From the NCBI GenBank assembly GCA_000697475.1, contig JNEU01001151.1:216310-280309 (forward strand): a DNA stretch of 64,000 nucleotides, written 5' to 3'. This DNA is from Lichtheimia corymbifera B2541 (Eukaryota; Mucoromycota; Mucoromycetes; Mucorales; Lichtheimiaceae). The number at the start of each line of letters is the position of its first letter. The first letter of the stretch is position 1. The position numbers and the translations under genes are program-made. Positions 20,300 to 33,400 of this stretch are shown piece after piece. The notes under the pieces were generated by a model that ran no database searches, was not told where the DNA came from, and saw only the letters and a program-made list of their open reading frames with translations.

Positions 20300-22220
20300 T
20301 TACAAGGAGCGCTTCTTCAAGATATAGTGGGGTTCAATGCGAGCATTGGTGATTTGGGGGAAGTACTCAGCCTTCTCGCACTTTTCATTCTTGATGCACG
20401 AGGCAACAATTTGGGCAGTGTCTTCACCGGTGACCCAGGCACCTTGCAAGAAACCATAAAACTCAACAGACATGGCTTCACCAGCAAAGTGGACACGGTT
20501 GTGCAAAGGTGCCTTCATGTTCACGTGATGTTCACCAGTCTCGCCAATGGGCCAGTTGGAGTAAGTGCCGCGGAAGAGAGGATTTGAGTGCCAACGGGGG
20601 AACAAGATATCAGTAGCCTCAGGGATATCATCACCATACATCTTGCGAAGAACATCCATAGCAAGGTCCTTGACTTCTTCATCCTCCATAGCTTCAACCT
20701 GGAATGCCAAATCTTGGGTGACAGTAGCAAAGAAAATGTTGGTGGAGGTGTTCTTGGGAAGGAAACCAGGAGCATTCAAGTTTTGCCAAGCGTTAAAGTA
20801 GCCACGACGGTCAGGGTCAACCCACACAGCGTATTGGTTGTCATCCCAGAATTGATAAGGGAAGTTCAAAAAGATCTTGGTGTAAGTAGCCATGTCAAAT
20901 CCATAAATGCCTTCCAATTTCCAGTCGGGCAAGGGAGGGGACCATTCAATATCATCAGACTTGAGCACACCAACGCTGAAAACGAATGTATGGGTTAATC
21001 GGCTTGTAAAGTGTTGCAGGAAATAATGACTTACGAGAAGGTGGTGATAGCATAATCGGCAAGAATCACGTCGCTGGTATTGGTTTGAATGGCAACACCG
21101 TTCTTGTCATACTCAATCTTGGTTACCAAGGTGTTCAAAAGTACACGGTCATCATCCTCCTTTAGGAATTTCTTTGCCTCTTCCAAGAAAATGTGTTTGA
21201 AACCACTATATATGCGGGGATTAGCATGCATGCATTTATACATGAGTACCTTCCATTTTAGAATATTTACCGAGGATCAAGCACAAAGCGATCACTGTCA
21301 CTGTCGGGGCCGAAAACGGTATCGCCATAGGTGAAGTTGTCGTTGTAGATGGTATAGATCGTCGACCTGGGTATCATGTTGTGTAAGGGTACAATGCATA
21401 TTGGATACAAAAATACGGATCAGCGTTGTACTTACGAAACTTCAGGGTTCTCCGCCATTTCCCAGTCGAAAAGGTAATACTCAACAGCTTGTTCAAGTGG
21501 AGTCTGGGGCTTATAGCCAATAAGGTTGAAGGCGGTTCTTGCAGAAATATCCACCTGGTTGTTGGCGAGACGCTTCTCTGGAAATGGGACAGACCAAAAT
21601 TAGATATCATGCATTGATATTCAGCATTCAATTGCCGTAGTGCAAATGTACCCACCTGTGAGGTCCCAAATAGAATCATATGCATCGTTGTATCTAAGAA
21701 CATCCAGGGGTAAATATTATGGGTATAATTTTAAACGCCAACATGTATAGGAGTTCATGAAGAGAAAAACAAACTTACTCATTGTACGCCTTGGTGTGGT
21801 TAACAACGCCATCTTCGTCACGGAAAATAACATTGTCACCATCATTGGCTACGGTCTTCAATCCATGCTCCTTTCGAAGTTCATTGATGGGGTTAGTGCC
21901 AAGGCCTTGGACCCAGTTACATCCCAATTCGACGTGGGTGCCGGCAAAGGGGGCATTTTGGGCACGTCCTAAAAAATTCATTGTGAATACTTCAATGCTA
22001 AATTTCCTTAGAATTGAGGATATAGCATACCTCCGAGAATATCACGGGCCTCCACAATGACAAAGTCATCGATGCCATTGGCAGTCAAATTGCGTGCAGC
22101 ACTGATACCGGCAACACCACCACCTAGAATTGCGACCTTGGTGCGAATGGTTTCAGCACTAGCAGGTAAAGCCACTGCTGCAGAGGCTGCTATCCATGCC
22201 AAATTCTTGAAAAGCTGCAT
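20300..22220 (-). CDS. secreted flavin-containing amine oxidase (polyamine oxidase-like)
   Basis: Seven exons on the minus strand (22220-22031, 21968-21779, 21693-21656, 21577-21436, 21366-21271, 21205-21035, 20975-20300) give 500 aa. A signal peptide (MQLFKNLAWIAASAAVALPA) is followed by the FAD dinucleotide-binding motif VAILGGGVAGISAARNL and an ribose-binding acidic end VIVEARDILGG. Further hallmarks are the GRxx-like LELGCNWVQG segment, DYAITTFSVGVLKSDDIEW and the C-terminal FAD-binding block FAGEAMSVEFYGFLQGAWVT. Length matches the monoamine/polyamine oxidase superfamily. The expected reaction is oxidative deamination of amines or N-acetyl/polyamines with release of H2O2, outside the cell or in the secretory path. 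Which amine is used cannot be told. The start was chosen at the Met that begins the signal peptide, not an in-frame Met 19 codons upstream. Confidence 0.93.
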
Positions 22221-25200
22221 GTTGGGAGATGTAGAAGATGAGGAGGATGATCCAACATCTTTTGCAACCAGGATCAAGCTCTATATATATGCAAAATACG
22301 ACATGGTACAAGCTGATCTGTACAACCTTAATCGCTGTGTGACCCCATTGAGGAGACCGCCGTAACCAATTATCAGATACGGGTGCCGGCCGATGATAAG
22401 GCATCGTAGTCTATATTCACGCTTTCCCTTTTTACCAGGACCCCTTGCTTTTTTGATGCCATTCCATGTCCCATGTGTTGCTAATTTCTTTTGACTACGC
22501 ACACGTGAGACCTGTCAACAATGAAACCATCATTAAGCTCTTCACTAGACATGCATTGGCCCTTCTAATATCATTCATCCCTTTATCTATGATACGTGTA
22601 ACAAGCTATACCCCACCTTTTCTTGTTTTCGATGGGAGTAGCAACAATGATAAGAAATCCTGTTACTCATCGGTGGAACGTGTAAATGCGTATAAGGTCA
22701 AAAGCCAACTCCATAAGGTTGTAAAGCTGTTCAACCCACCTATTGGAATCTTGTGCCGCACATTCTCACGTGTGCAACGATTATCTCTGGAACAATGTTC
22801 ATAAGGATATGAAGGATTCCCATGATATCACCGCGGGGTGTAAGGTCAAATTCACTAAGCCGTGCGAAGGGGCAAAATTGGGAAGCGTCTTGTTGGTGTC
22901 CCATTATTACACCATTGGTGGTGTGAGCCATTATCACCCTACTACACACGATACATCCTAAACAAAAACAAGCATAAATGGGTCATTCCATCCCCACCCA
23001 GTAGCTGGATGATATGCATATATCGATTGTGGCTGTGTGTTTTTCACATGAAATGATCGTCCTCCATTTCTCTCTTCTTACAGCAAGCACTTCTTCAATA
23101 GATGGGACTCTCGGCTACTATGTACGCCACCCCGATTTTGTTCATTGGTTAATTTTCTCCCCGCAGCACACACTAGATAGTGTGCAATGTGTGTTCCCAC
23201 GCTAGCCCTTGAAGGTGCAAATTACTCATGACAGGTTCACAGTAAAGTATTGGCTTCTTTGGCAATGTCGATTACCGATGGATCGGATTTGCGCTCAATT
23301 GGTGCTAGTGATGACAAATAATGGAACTTCCAATGAAAATCAAGCCATTGTCCTCTGGTTGTACGATCGGACAGGTACCCCACAAAATCATCGACGAGCT
23401 TCTGGCGTTGTTAACGAGCTGCAAAACACGCATTGGCTACTGCTGTGCACAACGTTAATGCAGTAATGCAAGATTACACATGACTACAGCACATGACCAT
23501 CGAAAAATGTCACCTCCGCCCCATACACACGCTCTACAACAGCCCTTCAAAACCATGTCCAAATAATGAAGACCAAGTTTCTTCATGTCTATGGATAACA
23601 TGGAATTGGCTATGGCCTAGGTCTTATCATTAATCAACCATGAAAGAAGATAACAGCATCGCTGCATGTATAAGGCTGGGGAATGCCAACATATGGGTGG
23701 AAGCAGCCAGGAACATACCCACCTGCTTTCTTCTCCATTCTATGGGTGTTGTGTTGCTCTCATAGCATTATCAGCACCATTGCAATATGATAGATGCCGT
23801 GTGGCAAATGTGGTTTGCTGTTATATGGCCACACGGCCTTAATTGCAGCTACAATTACCTGGTTACGGAATCATAGACATGCTCATACTGCTGACATCAC
23901 ACACTTGCATTCCTTATATCAGGAAACAGTGCTACTGGTTTCAGTAAAAATGCTGCCGCCAATGTTGATTACATTATTTTCAGGGGCATGAAAATCTGCT
24001 TCTTCTCAAGAAGCTGTGTGTACATGATGTGTGCTGCTGGGTGCCTCTTTTTACACCACATATGCATCTCTTTTTAGCAGCTAGCTACACAGTGGGGAGA
24101 TTGTCAATTGATGGTGAGCCCAAACTACCAATTGATGCCTGCGGCAGGTATCGACGAGCTTGGAAATGAGATTATAGTTATTCCTTGTGTAACGAATCAT
24201 TGCAAGATCAGCGTTGTTATCGCCTATCTGTGGAGTACAAACCATAACGAATTGTGGACACTCGTCCCGACGCACTATAGCGATATGAAAGCTACATCAA
24301 ACCTTGGCGTCGATTGCAACCCGGGCGATCCCGACAAAATCATCCGGTCTAGCAAATGTATACCAAACGGATGATTTCACCAACGGCATCAATCTACAAG
24401 GGAAGTAACCTTCAAAGACACCTCATCGCTTTACACTATTTCTGTATATATTGCTATATTTAAAATTTTCATGAGCAAGATGAAGCATTGGCTTGTCTTT
24501 TGCCGAGGTACATGCCGTGAGAGTATTTTGGGTGACACGAAGTGAACTTTTATAGAATCTGCGTGGCTCGACTGGTGTCGTACATCATCAAATATAATGA
24601 AAGAGGGTGACAAAGAATGCATGAGCGTTGAGGAAGAGTCGAGCTATGGTTGTTAATTCGCTATTGCGTATCATTGATAATCACCACAATTGCACTTTTT
24701 TCTGACGGATCGATGCTTGGCTTTTTCCCCTCGACTCCCCTGCTCACACCACCAACTGAAGCTCTTTATTATGCAAATATCGTCTCGCAGCATAAACTCG
24801 CTCTTTTGATCTTGGATGATTTCCTGCTTTGTCAAGCTAAATATATTGAGCATTCACACTACTTTTTTTAAATGGTGAGTGGGCTCCACAATGTACAAGG
24901 TGTTATCACCTCATCCTAGAATTATGCTATGTTGACTGGCTGGATTCGCTTGACACGTTCCAAAACGAGTCAGCATCATGTATCCAAGGCTACCAAGAGA
25001 TGAACAAAGATTAATGGTAGCCAAGAAACCAGAAGCCGTTGTGATGCTGCAGCTCCAACTATCTCATCCTTCTAACCCTGTTTCTCACTTTGATCCATCA
25101 CAAACGGATAACCATTCATACGCTAACCATTGTGTATCATGAACATCCCCTTCATAATCTCTTATGTACCAACATAGGATCACAAATAGCTCTTCTCATA

Positions 25201-25302
25201 TTGGCCATTGCAATCTATTCAGTGCTTCATCAACATCTTGCCGTATTCATTGTGTCATCCCAGATGTGTTTATAACGATCCTCCATCCAATGTACCCGCA
25301 TT
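22221..25302. other. gene-poor stretch, nothing recognised
   Basis: About 3.1 kb between the amine oxidase and the first fold-back element. Frames are short (60-112 codons), overlap on both strands, lack phase-consistent splice sites, and match no family I know. Possible faint coding remnants are CNDYLWNNVHKDMKDSHD (about 22780-22835) and AAGIDELGNEIIVIPCVTNH (about 24140-24200). No RNA genes or clear repeats were recognised. Confidence 0.5.
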
Positions 25303-26532
25303 CATATCCATAGGAAATCGTATGTATTGTATGCAAGATGCTACACGTAAATAAAGCTACTTCTATACAATGGCTATCTGTTGTTCAAGTGAAAAAGGCT
25401 GCTGCGAGTAACTCGAGACAATGGAGTAAAGGCCTTGCTAATAGCAACTGCTGTTATGGCTGGTCGTGCAAGAACGTGTGTTGTAGTAGAGTGACAACAA
25501 GGCTGTAAACGCTGTTTGAGACAATGGAGTAAAGACCTTGCTAATGACAGCTGCAGGATGGAATGCTGTTACGATTGCTCATGGGTAGAAGAGTGTACGA
25601 GAGAAGGTCCAGTGTCAAGGAAGGCAGGTGTTGTAGTGGGGTGCACACGCCATGCACTTGCCATTCAGTCAAAGACAATCGGTTCAAGACAATCGTAGGC
25701 TTGACATGATGGGTCGAAGCAGAACGATCGTTCGCAGGCTGTAGTTGTACTTGAATGGGGCAACAGTTGGGAATGGGTGTAAGAGACGAAAAACTGAAAG
25801 TGGAACAGGTGGAAATTAAATTGATCAGGCACTGCCCTACATATCCATGCACACTATAATTAATCCATGACCTTGATTGCCTCTCTCGAACCTGAAACTT
25901 TCACAAAAGATGCTCTTCGGCATGCTGATCAACTTTGCCTTAATAAAGAACCCACACTTCATTTAAAAATTTTGAATGGGAGGGTGTAATGTAGGGTTTA
26001 CTATGGGCGGTCGGAAATGGGGTACGCGCCGGATTTACGATTTATCGATGCAGTATGTATTTTCTTGGGATTGCCCACTTTGAACTTGAAACTTGGTGAG
26101 AAGGTTCACTGGGTCGTGCTGATCACTTCCATTCATTTAAAAATCGCAGACTTCACTATAAAGATTTTGAACGCGGGCGACCCAAATGTAATGCCAAAAA
26201 TAAGGTCGACGCTCCATAAGCCTGAGATCGTCCATCTCGCGCCTGAAACTTTCATACAAGGTACTTTCCACCGCGACGAGCAATTTAGACCTCATAAAGA
26301 TACCATGCTTCATTATGAAGATTTTGAATGGCAGCGTCCCAATGTATGGACTGGAACATAGATAAGATGGGTGGACCGGGCCCGCCGATATTGGCCATCC
26401 CGAACATGAAACTTGGTCAGAAGGTGCTCTCGGCCACGCTGATCATCTTTGTTCTCATAAAGACACCACACTTCATTATGACAATTTGAAGAAACAGCCA
26501 CCTTTATCTTTTAGCTATGCTGTGATGAGAGT

Positions 26533-26675
26533 GATGCTATATGATAGGTGGCCTTCGTTCATTGTGAAGTATTATGCAAATGAGCTGTGTTACACAAGCA
26601 TGCCCATGCGCATCTTCCGCTCTATCAGGGTCAAGGTACTTCGCAATGAACAAACACCACTTGTCATATAGCATC
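26533..26675. repeat. 143-bp hairpin unit, copy 1
   Basis: Nested inverted repeat starting GATGCTATAT and ending ATATAGCATC, with ~30-bp arms and a ~75-nt loop containing CCGCTCTATCAGGGTCAAGG. The same unit occurs at 27055-27197, 61143-61285, 61472-61614, 61801-61942, 62319-62463, 62648-62790 and 63168-63310. Confidence 0.85.
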
Positions 26676-27054
26676 ATGCTTACAGGATAATAGTGAAAAC
26701 ATAAAGATAGCTTTATCTCTAAACTTTACAATGAAACGTGGCGTCTTCAATCGAAGAAAGTTGGTCGTCGGGGTGAAGCGCACCTTGGGTGCAACTTTCA
26801 CGATCCAGCTCGCCGATCTCAGATTCACCCAATGTCGCCACCAGCCTCGTCGAAAAAAAATTCAAGAGGTCGACCTCATTCACTTTGGCTGGTGGTGACA
26901 TTGGGTGAATCTGAGATCGGCGAGCTGGATCGTGAAACTTGCACACAGGGTGCGCTTCACCCTGCCGCGCAACTTTGTTCGATTGAAGACCCCACGTTTC
27001 ATCGTAAAGTTTAGAGATACAGGCACTTTTATGTTTTTACTATGCTGTAAGCAT

Positions 27055-27197
27055 GATGCTATATGACAAGTGGTGTTTGTTCATTGCGAAGTACCTTGAC
27101 CCTGATAGAGCGGAAGATGCGCATGGGCATGCTTGTGTAACACAGCTCATTTGCATAATACTTCACAATGAACGAAGGCCACCTATCATATAGCATC
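27055..27197. repeat. 143-bp hairpin unit, copy 2 (mirror of copy 1)
   Basis: Mirror image of 26533-26675 across the centre of fold-back element 1. Confidence 0.85.
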
Positions 27198-28427
27198 ACT
27201 CTCATCACAGCATAGCTAAAAGATAAAGGTGGCTGTTTCTTCAAATTGTCATAATGAAGTGTGGTGTCTTTATGAGAACAAAGATGATCAGCGTGGCCGA
27301 GAGCACCTTCTGACCAAGTTTCATGTTCGGGATGGCCAATATCGGCGGGCCCGGTCCACCCATCTTATCTATGTTCCAGTCCATACATTGGGACGCTGCC
27401 ATTCAAAATCTTCATAATGAAGCATGGTATCTTTATGAGGTCTAAATTGCTCGTCGCGGTGGAAAGTACCTTGTATGAAAGTTTCAGGCGCGAGATGGAC
27501 GATCTCAGGCTTATGGAGCGTCGACCTTATTTTTGGCATTACATTTGGGTCGCCCGCGTTCAAAATCTTTATAGTGAAGTCTGCGATTTTTAAATGAATG
27601 GAAGTGATCAGCACGACCCAGTGAACCTTCTCACCAAGTTTCAAGTTCAAAGTGGGCAATCCCAAGAAAATACATACTGCATCGATAAATCGTAAATCCG
27701 GCGCGTACCCCATTTCCGACCGCCCATAGTAAACCCTACATTACACCCTCCCATTCAAAATTTTTAAATGAAGTGTGGGTTCTTTATTAAGGCAAAGTTG
27801 ATCAGCATGCCGAAGAGCATCTTTTGTGAAAGTTTCAGGTTCGAGAGAGGCAATCAAGGTCATGGATTAATTATAGTGTGCATGGATATGTAGGGCAGTG
27901 CCTGATCAATTTAATTTCCACCTGTTCCACTTTCAGTTTTTCGTCTCTTACACCCATTCCCAACTGTTGCCCCATTCAAGTACAACTACAGCCTGCGAAC
28001 GATCGTTCTGCTTCGACCCATCATGTCAAGCCTACGATTGTCTTGAACCGATTGTCTTTGACTGAATGGCAAGTGCATGGCGTGTGCACCCCACTACAAC
28101 ACCTGCCTTCCTTGACACTGGACCTTCTCTCGTACACTCTTCTACCCATGAGCAATCGTAACAGCATTCCATCCTGCAGCTGTCATTAGCAAGGTCTTTA
28201 CTCCATTGTCTCAAACAGCGTTTACAGCCTTGTTGTCACTCTACTACAACACACGTTCTTGCACAACCAGCCATAACAGCAGTTGCTATTAGCAAGGCCT
28301 TTACTCCATTGTCTCGAGTTACTCGCAGCAGCCTTTTTCACTTGAACAGCAGATAGCCATTGTATAGAAGTAGCTTTATTTACGTGTAGCAACTTGCTTA
28401 CAATACATACAACTTCTTATGGATATG

Positions 28428-30452
28428 GACATGGATATTGCTTCGGTAGAGGGATGGAAGGAATTGAGTATATGACAACTCTGGAAATATGGGAGGATGT
28501 TATGGGGGTTGGTATGCAATGGCAACCATGCTTGGCATTATTCAACGCTTCCATCGAGAGCACCTTCAACACGGGTGGTCATGTTAATAAAGCCCGCAGT
28601 AGGTACTAAAGCGTTCTATTAATCACCGGTCGTTCAAAAGGGGGCGATGATTGTCATCGTAGTGATAGCAAATTCAGTAATGCATGGATGGATCATGCTT
28701 GGTAAATATACCATGACAACATTTGTATATCAAAAAGCTCTCCTGGTGCCTCCTGTGATCGTCTATATTGATGTTCATCGCATGCCGAGATTCATGCTTT
28801 GGACACATGGCAACAGGTCAACCGACACCCAGATTTTCAGCGTCCGACATCCGCAAAGGATCGCAGTGCCCTGAATCTCGATGGCGGGATTGATATTGTA
28901 GTTTTGGAGTTTTCGAGTGACACAGCGCGACTTGTAGATCAATACGAGATCGCCGTTGTTAGCGCGTTAGTCAAATTGTCGACTAGTATGTATATCATGA
29001 ATAGGTATACACGTATACCCAGAGGGATTTGGCAGTCTCAAAGAGACGAACCATCTTGCATTTGGTTGCTACTACCTGCTTACGTGGTTACACTTTCTAT
29101 TTTCTGCCATTACGTGTTCTTGCCAATCTGGCACTAAAAACATCTCAAAACGATATGGCTGGCCATATTGTTGTTTCTGGAATCAGGGCTTGCGTGTATA
29201 GATTTGGACTGCTCTGCGTATGCAATGACGCGTAGAACTCCTTTTGGTTGGTTTTCTTGCGTGACATCTGCACTTATAAGATTGACACAAGCTCAATATA
29301 CAGGGGAGCTTTTCATGATGATACCATCATTAGTCACTGTTCAAGGGAAGCACCTCTGCATTGAAAGCGTAGAAATCAATTACAAGAACCTACGAGGAAG
29401 TGACCTGTCGGATGCATTTATGCCGTTTTTGCCGCAACAAAACCGATCTTTCCCACAAGCAAATACAAAGCGGATCTACCACGCATTAAAGAGCCAAGCC
29501 TTGATGCGCATATATAAAAATTCAATCAACTAGGCCCAAGAAAGTTGCATAGATCATGAAGTATATCAATCATACAACGTGTACATGCTGCCATATGCGA
29601 TTATCAGCACAATGATCTGCCGCAGCAACGCCTGAGTGCGTATGACTAATATAGGAAAAGTGGTTCTCGCACCACATGCGAAAGATCCGTTGCCTTTTCG
29701 AAACACAATCCACCAACCTAACCCCGTTGTGTCACAATGGAGGGCACTCACACAAGAGCGTGGCGCACAGGGCGCCGAATCACACTATGTGGAAACAAGC
29801 ATTGGTTTTTGATCTCTTTCATCATATCAGCGCTATAGATACCTCATTACTAAGATATTAATGCATCAACATACTATATAAATCCCATCCATAAGCTAAC
29901 TTTGAAGATGAGCATAATAAGCTCTTTAATCTAATCGCGCAAGGTTGCGTCAATGTGCGTCGTCAATACATGCGTCCAATGTCAGTGGTCGAGTGCTAAC
30001 CGATGTCTCGGCTAACTTGGGCATTAAAGACTAAATTTGGAAAATTTTGTCTGGGTTGAATAGGTTCTCTTAACAGCTGGGGCCGATATTTATCCGACAA
30101 AACTTCTTCCGTGTCAGATTATCTGCGCGCATTCGAAAGCATGAGACATGTTTTACTCGTGGATGGTTTTCACTTGGGCATTTTATCGGAAGCATTTTTG
30201 GCATACCAACCTATTGTATCTATCTCGGTGATAGTATTGGGATCAATCTTTTGGCAATGGCTGTTGCATAGCAACAATCACAAATGCTGCGGAGTGATCC
30301 GTATAGTGTAAGCGTGACACATAGTTGATGGAAAGTCCAAGGTGTCCGGATGGAGCGCCGACTGCGGCAACCATAAATATGGGGGATTCATTCAACTCAG
30401 GTTCTATTTTGCTTCATTATTCGCCTACTTTATCACACCTACTTTCTTCCCA
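28428..30452 (+). other. degenerate coding remnants and non-coding DNA
   Basis: Between 28800 and 29533 several + strand frames overlap and look as if one protein was broken by frameshifts: SALNLDGGIDIVVLEFSSDT and YEIAVVSALVKLST, then TILHLVATTCLRGYTFYFLP and LRVLANLALKTSQNDMAGHI in another frame, then MMIPSLVTVQGKHLCIESVE in a third. The segments resemble the style of expanded Mucorales families of unknown function, but I cannot name one. The rest (29550-30450) shows nothing beyond the leader of the ABC transporter gene. Confidence 0.4.
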
Positions 30453-33400
30453 ATGAATGAAAAGGAAGAAATTCGGCCATCACCACCGCCGACTATACCT
30501 GGCAACAACAATGATGATCCATTCGGTAATGCGGATGATGCCTTGAAAAAAGAACTTGAGGCACTAGAGATCAACAAAGCAATGCAGCCCAAGGACAACA
30601 GCAACGACAACAATGAATCCGATCAAGACGGCAAAAAGAAAAAGAAGAAGAAGAAAGAGAAAAAGAAGGCGGTATCGATCTTTAAGCTATTTCGATTCAG
30701 CACGCCAATGGATCGGCTCATGATTATCATCGCAATGATCGGATCAGCATATACCGGTGCCATTCTCCCAGTATCCATTTTGATTTTCGGAAGACTTATT
30801 CGCAGCGTTGGCCAATCTGTTGTTGATTCAAGTGACCTTCTCGATCAAACGCATCCCACAATTCTTATCATGGTTTACCTTGGTACATCGGTACTTGTCG
30901 CTGCCTATTTTGCTTCATGCTTCTGGATCATCACCGGTGAAAGACAAACGAGAAAAGTAAGCGATTCGTGGATTCCCAAAATCTTGGTTGCTCGGAGGTT
31001 AGATTGCTAACCTTAATTTGGTTATAGATTCGAATGCTCTACTTGCATAATGTGCTTCGACAAGATATGGGCTGGTTTGACAAGGCGGAGCAAGGCTCAC
31101 TCACAACGCGTTTGGCAGCTGATACGCAAACCATTCAAGATGGGTAAGTTTTGTTTTCTTATGCTAAATGGTGAACACCCTAATCTCATTTTCTTTTCTA
31201 GTATCTCAGAAAAATTCGGTTTATTCGTCATGTGCATTGCTCAATTCATTACTGGTTATATTGTCGCCTTCGTCAATGGTCCAAAATTGGCTGGTGTCAT
31301 GTTGGCTGGTGTACCCTTGATGGTTGGTACTGGCATCACTATGGGCAAGCTCATTACAAAGTACACTCTCAAGGTCCAAACATCCTATGCACTTGGTGGC
31401 GCCGTCGCTGAACAAGTGTTTGCTGGCTTGCGTACAGTATATAGCTTTTCGTTACAAGAACGATTTACAAAGCTATTTGAGCAAAAGCTTGTTGCATCAC
31501 GTGTGATGGGATTCAAGCGTGGCATTGTTACTGGCATGGGTATGGCTTGTTTCATGACTACTCTCTTCTTTACCTATGCTTTGGCTCTTTGGTGGGGCTC
31601 CCAGCTTGTTAACCAAGGTTATTTCGATGGCGCATCAGGTAAGTTGTTCAAAATAATCATTCTATGTAGACAATGGTCCCTAAACAATCGTTTTCGTAGT
31701 TTTGGTGACGTTTATGAGTTTAATGATGGGGTCTTTTGCCTTGCTTCAGCTCTCTCCAAACATGTCTGCGGTCTCTAGTGCATGCGGTGCAGCATTCTCA
31801 ATCTTCGAAACTATCGATCGGGTGCCTGAAATCGACCCTGACTCCGAAGAAGGCATTTTTCCTGAGGAACTTAAGGGCCATATTGAGTTCAAGAACGTGC
31901 AATTCAAATATCCAACACGCCCTGACCTTGTCATCCTTAAGGACTTATCACTCACCATCAAGCCTGGTATGACGGTCGCTTTTGTTGGTCCATCTGGTTC
32001 AGGCAAATCTACGTCTATTCAATTGCTGCAACGCTTCTATGACCCTGCAGCAGGACAAGTGCTCCTGGATGGTCATGATCTTCGGTCCTATAACGTGCGT
32101 GCATTGAGACAACAAATTGGTGTCGTCGGCCAAGAACCTGTACTGTTCAATATGACAATCAAGCAAAATCTTCTTATGGGTGTCGCTGATCCCGAAAAGG
32201 TGTCACATGAAGAGGTTGTGGAAGCTTGTAAGAAGGCCAACTGCCATGGATTCATTAGTCAGCTTCCAGAGGGATATAATACATTGGTTGGTGAGCATGG
32301 TGGTATGCTTTCTGGTGGTCAAAAGCAGCGTGTTGCTATTGCCCGTGCTATTCTGAAGAATCCTACGATCTTGTTGCTCGATGAGGTATGTTTTCAAATG
32401 ACTGTGTCTCCATGGTAACAACAATACTCACATATTTATTATGCATAATAGGCTACATCTGCTCTTGATACTCAATCGGAAAGACTTGTTCAACACGCAT
32501 TGGATGCTGCAGCTGTCAATCGTACTACCATTGTTGTGGCGCACAGATTAAGTACGATCAGATCAGCCGACCTTATTGTTGTTATGCACCAGGGTGATTT
32601 GATTGAAAGGGGCACGCATGAAGAATTGGTCAGACTTGGTGGTGTGTATGCTGATTTGGTCAAGAAACAAGAAATTGCACTCAGCCGCAACGATCAAGAT
32701 GGAGAAGAGGCTCATGAAGATACCAAGACATTGATGCAACAAGAAGAACTCGAGTTGAAGAACGAGCTTACAAAGATGGAATCGATCGATGTACAAGTGC
32801 TGCCCAATGGTCGTCGTGTTAGCACAGTTTCTTCCGTGGATGCCTTCCAACTCAAATTGCAAAAGGAAAAGGAACTCAAGAAGCAAACCAAGGAACAAAA
32901 GGCTCCTGTATTCAGGGTGTTACGAGATATGCGACCTGAATGGCCCCTCATGGCAATCGGCTTATGTGGTGCAGCTTTGGCTGGTGCTATCTTCCCATGC
33001 TTTGCCTTTGCCTTTTCTCAAGTCATTGTTATTTTGAGTGATCCCACCAAGGCTTACATGATTGATCAAGGTCCAGTGCAAGGCACCAATATGTATGCAT
33101 TCATTTTCGTCTTTATTGCAGTTGCTGCATTTATCGGTTTTGGAGCCCAAGGCGTTGCATTTGAATTGGCTGGCGAACGATACACCGAACGATTGAGAAT
33201 CAGAATTTTCAGAGCTTTGATGCGTCAAGAAGTCGGCTATTTCGATCAAGAGGAAAACAGTATGGGTGCTTTGACGACAAAGCTTGCTGTGGATGCAAAG
33301 AATGTCAATGAGCTTGTGACCAAAGTGTATGTATTCCCTTTTATTTATGTCTTTGTTCACTTTATACTCATACGATTTTTATTAGATGGGGCGATTTCAT

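Larger units (their letters stand above)
25303..28427. mobile_element. 3.1-kb spacer-less inverted repeat (fold-back element 1)
   Basis: Positions x and 53730-x are reverse complements across the interval (for example CTACACGTA at 25341-25349 and TACGTGTAG at 28381-28389; 26486 mirrors 27244; 26017 mirrors 27713). Open frames of 103, 114, 62, 61 and 60 codons on one arm recur residue for residue on the other, so most of each ~1.55-kb arm is essentially identical. About 200 bp on each side of the centre (around 26865) and the outermost ~40 bp show scattered mismatches. There is almost no loop. Each arm is modular: a terminal module, middle modules, and a nested ~143-bp hairpin (26533-26675, 27055-27197). 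No transposase frame is seen. The layout matches fold-back (FB/TU-like) elements; no clear target-site duplication was found at the ends I chose. Confidence 0.85.

Noticed and set aside
22466..24374. Several + strand frames of 85-112 codons in the gene-poor stretch
   Set aside because: They lack consistent splicing and recognisable sequence, and opposite-strand frames of similar length overlap them.
26017..26361. Open frame of 114 codons (and its exact mirror at 27369-27713), plus frames of 103, 61 and 62 codons in the same element
   Set aside because: They lie inside the palindrome, exist only because both arms are identical, show no domain or codon pattern of a protein, and the homologous stretch in element 2 does not keep the frames open.
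25303..28427. Assembly artefact (missed hairpin adapter or mirrored contig) as the explanation of the palindrome
   Set aside because: Not fully excluded, but base differences near the centre and at the tips, and a diverged relative with the same modular palindromic structure at 60-64 kb, make a pure artefact unlikely.
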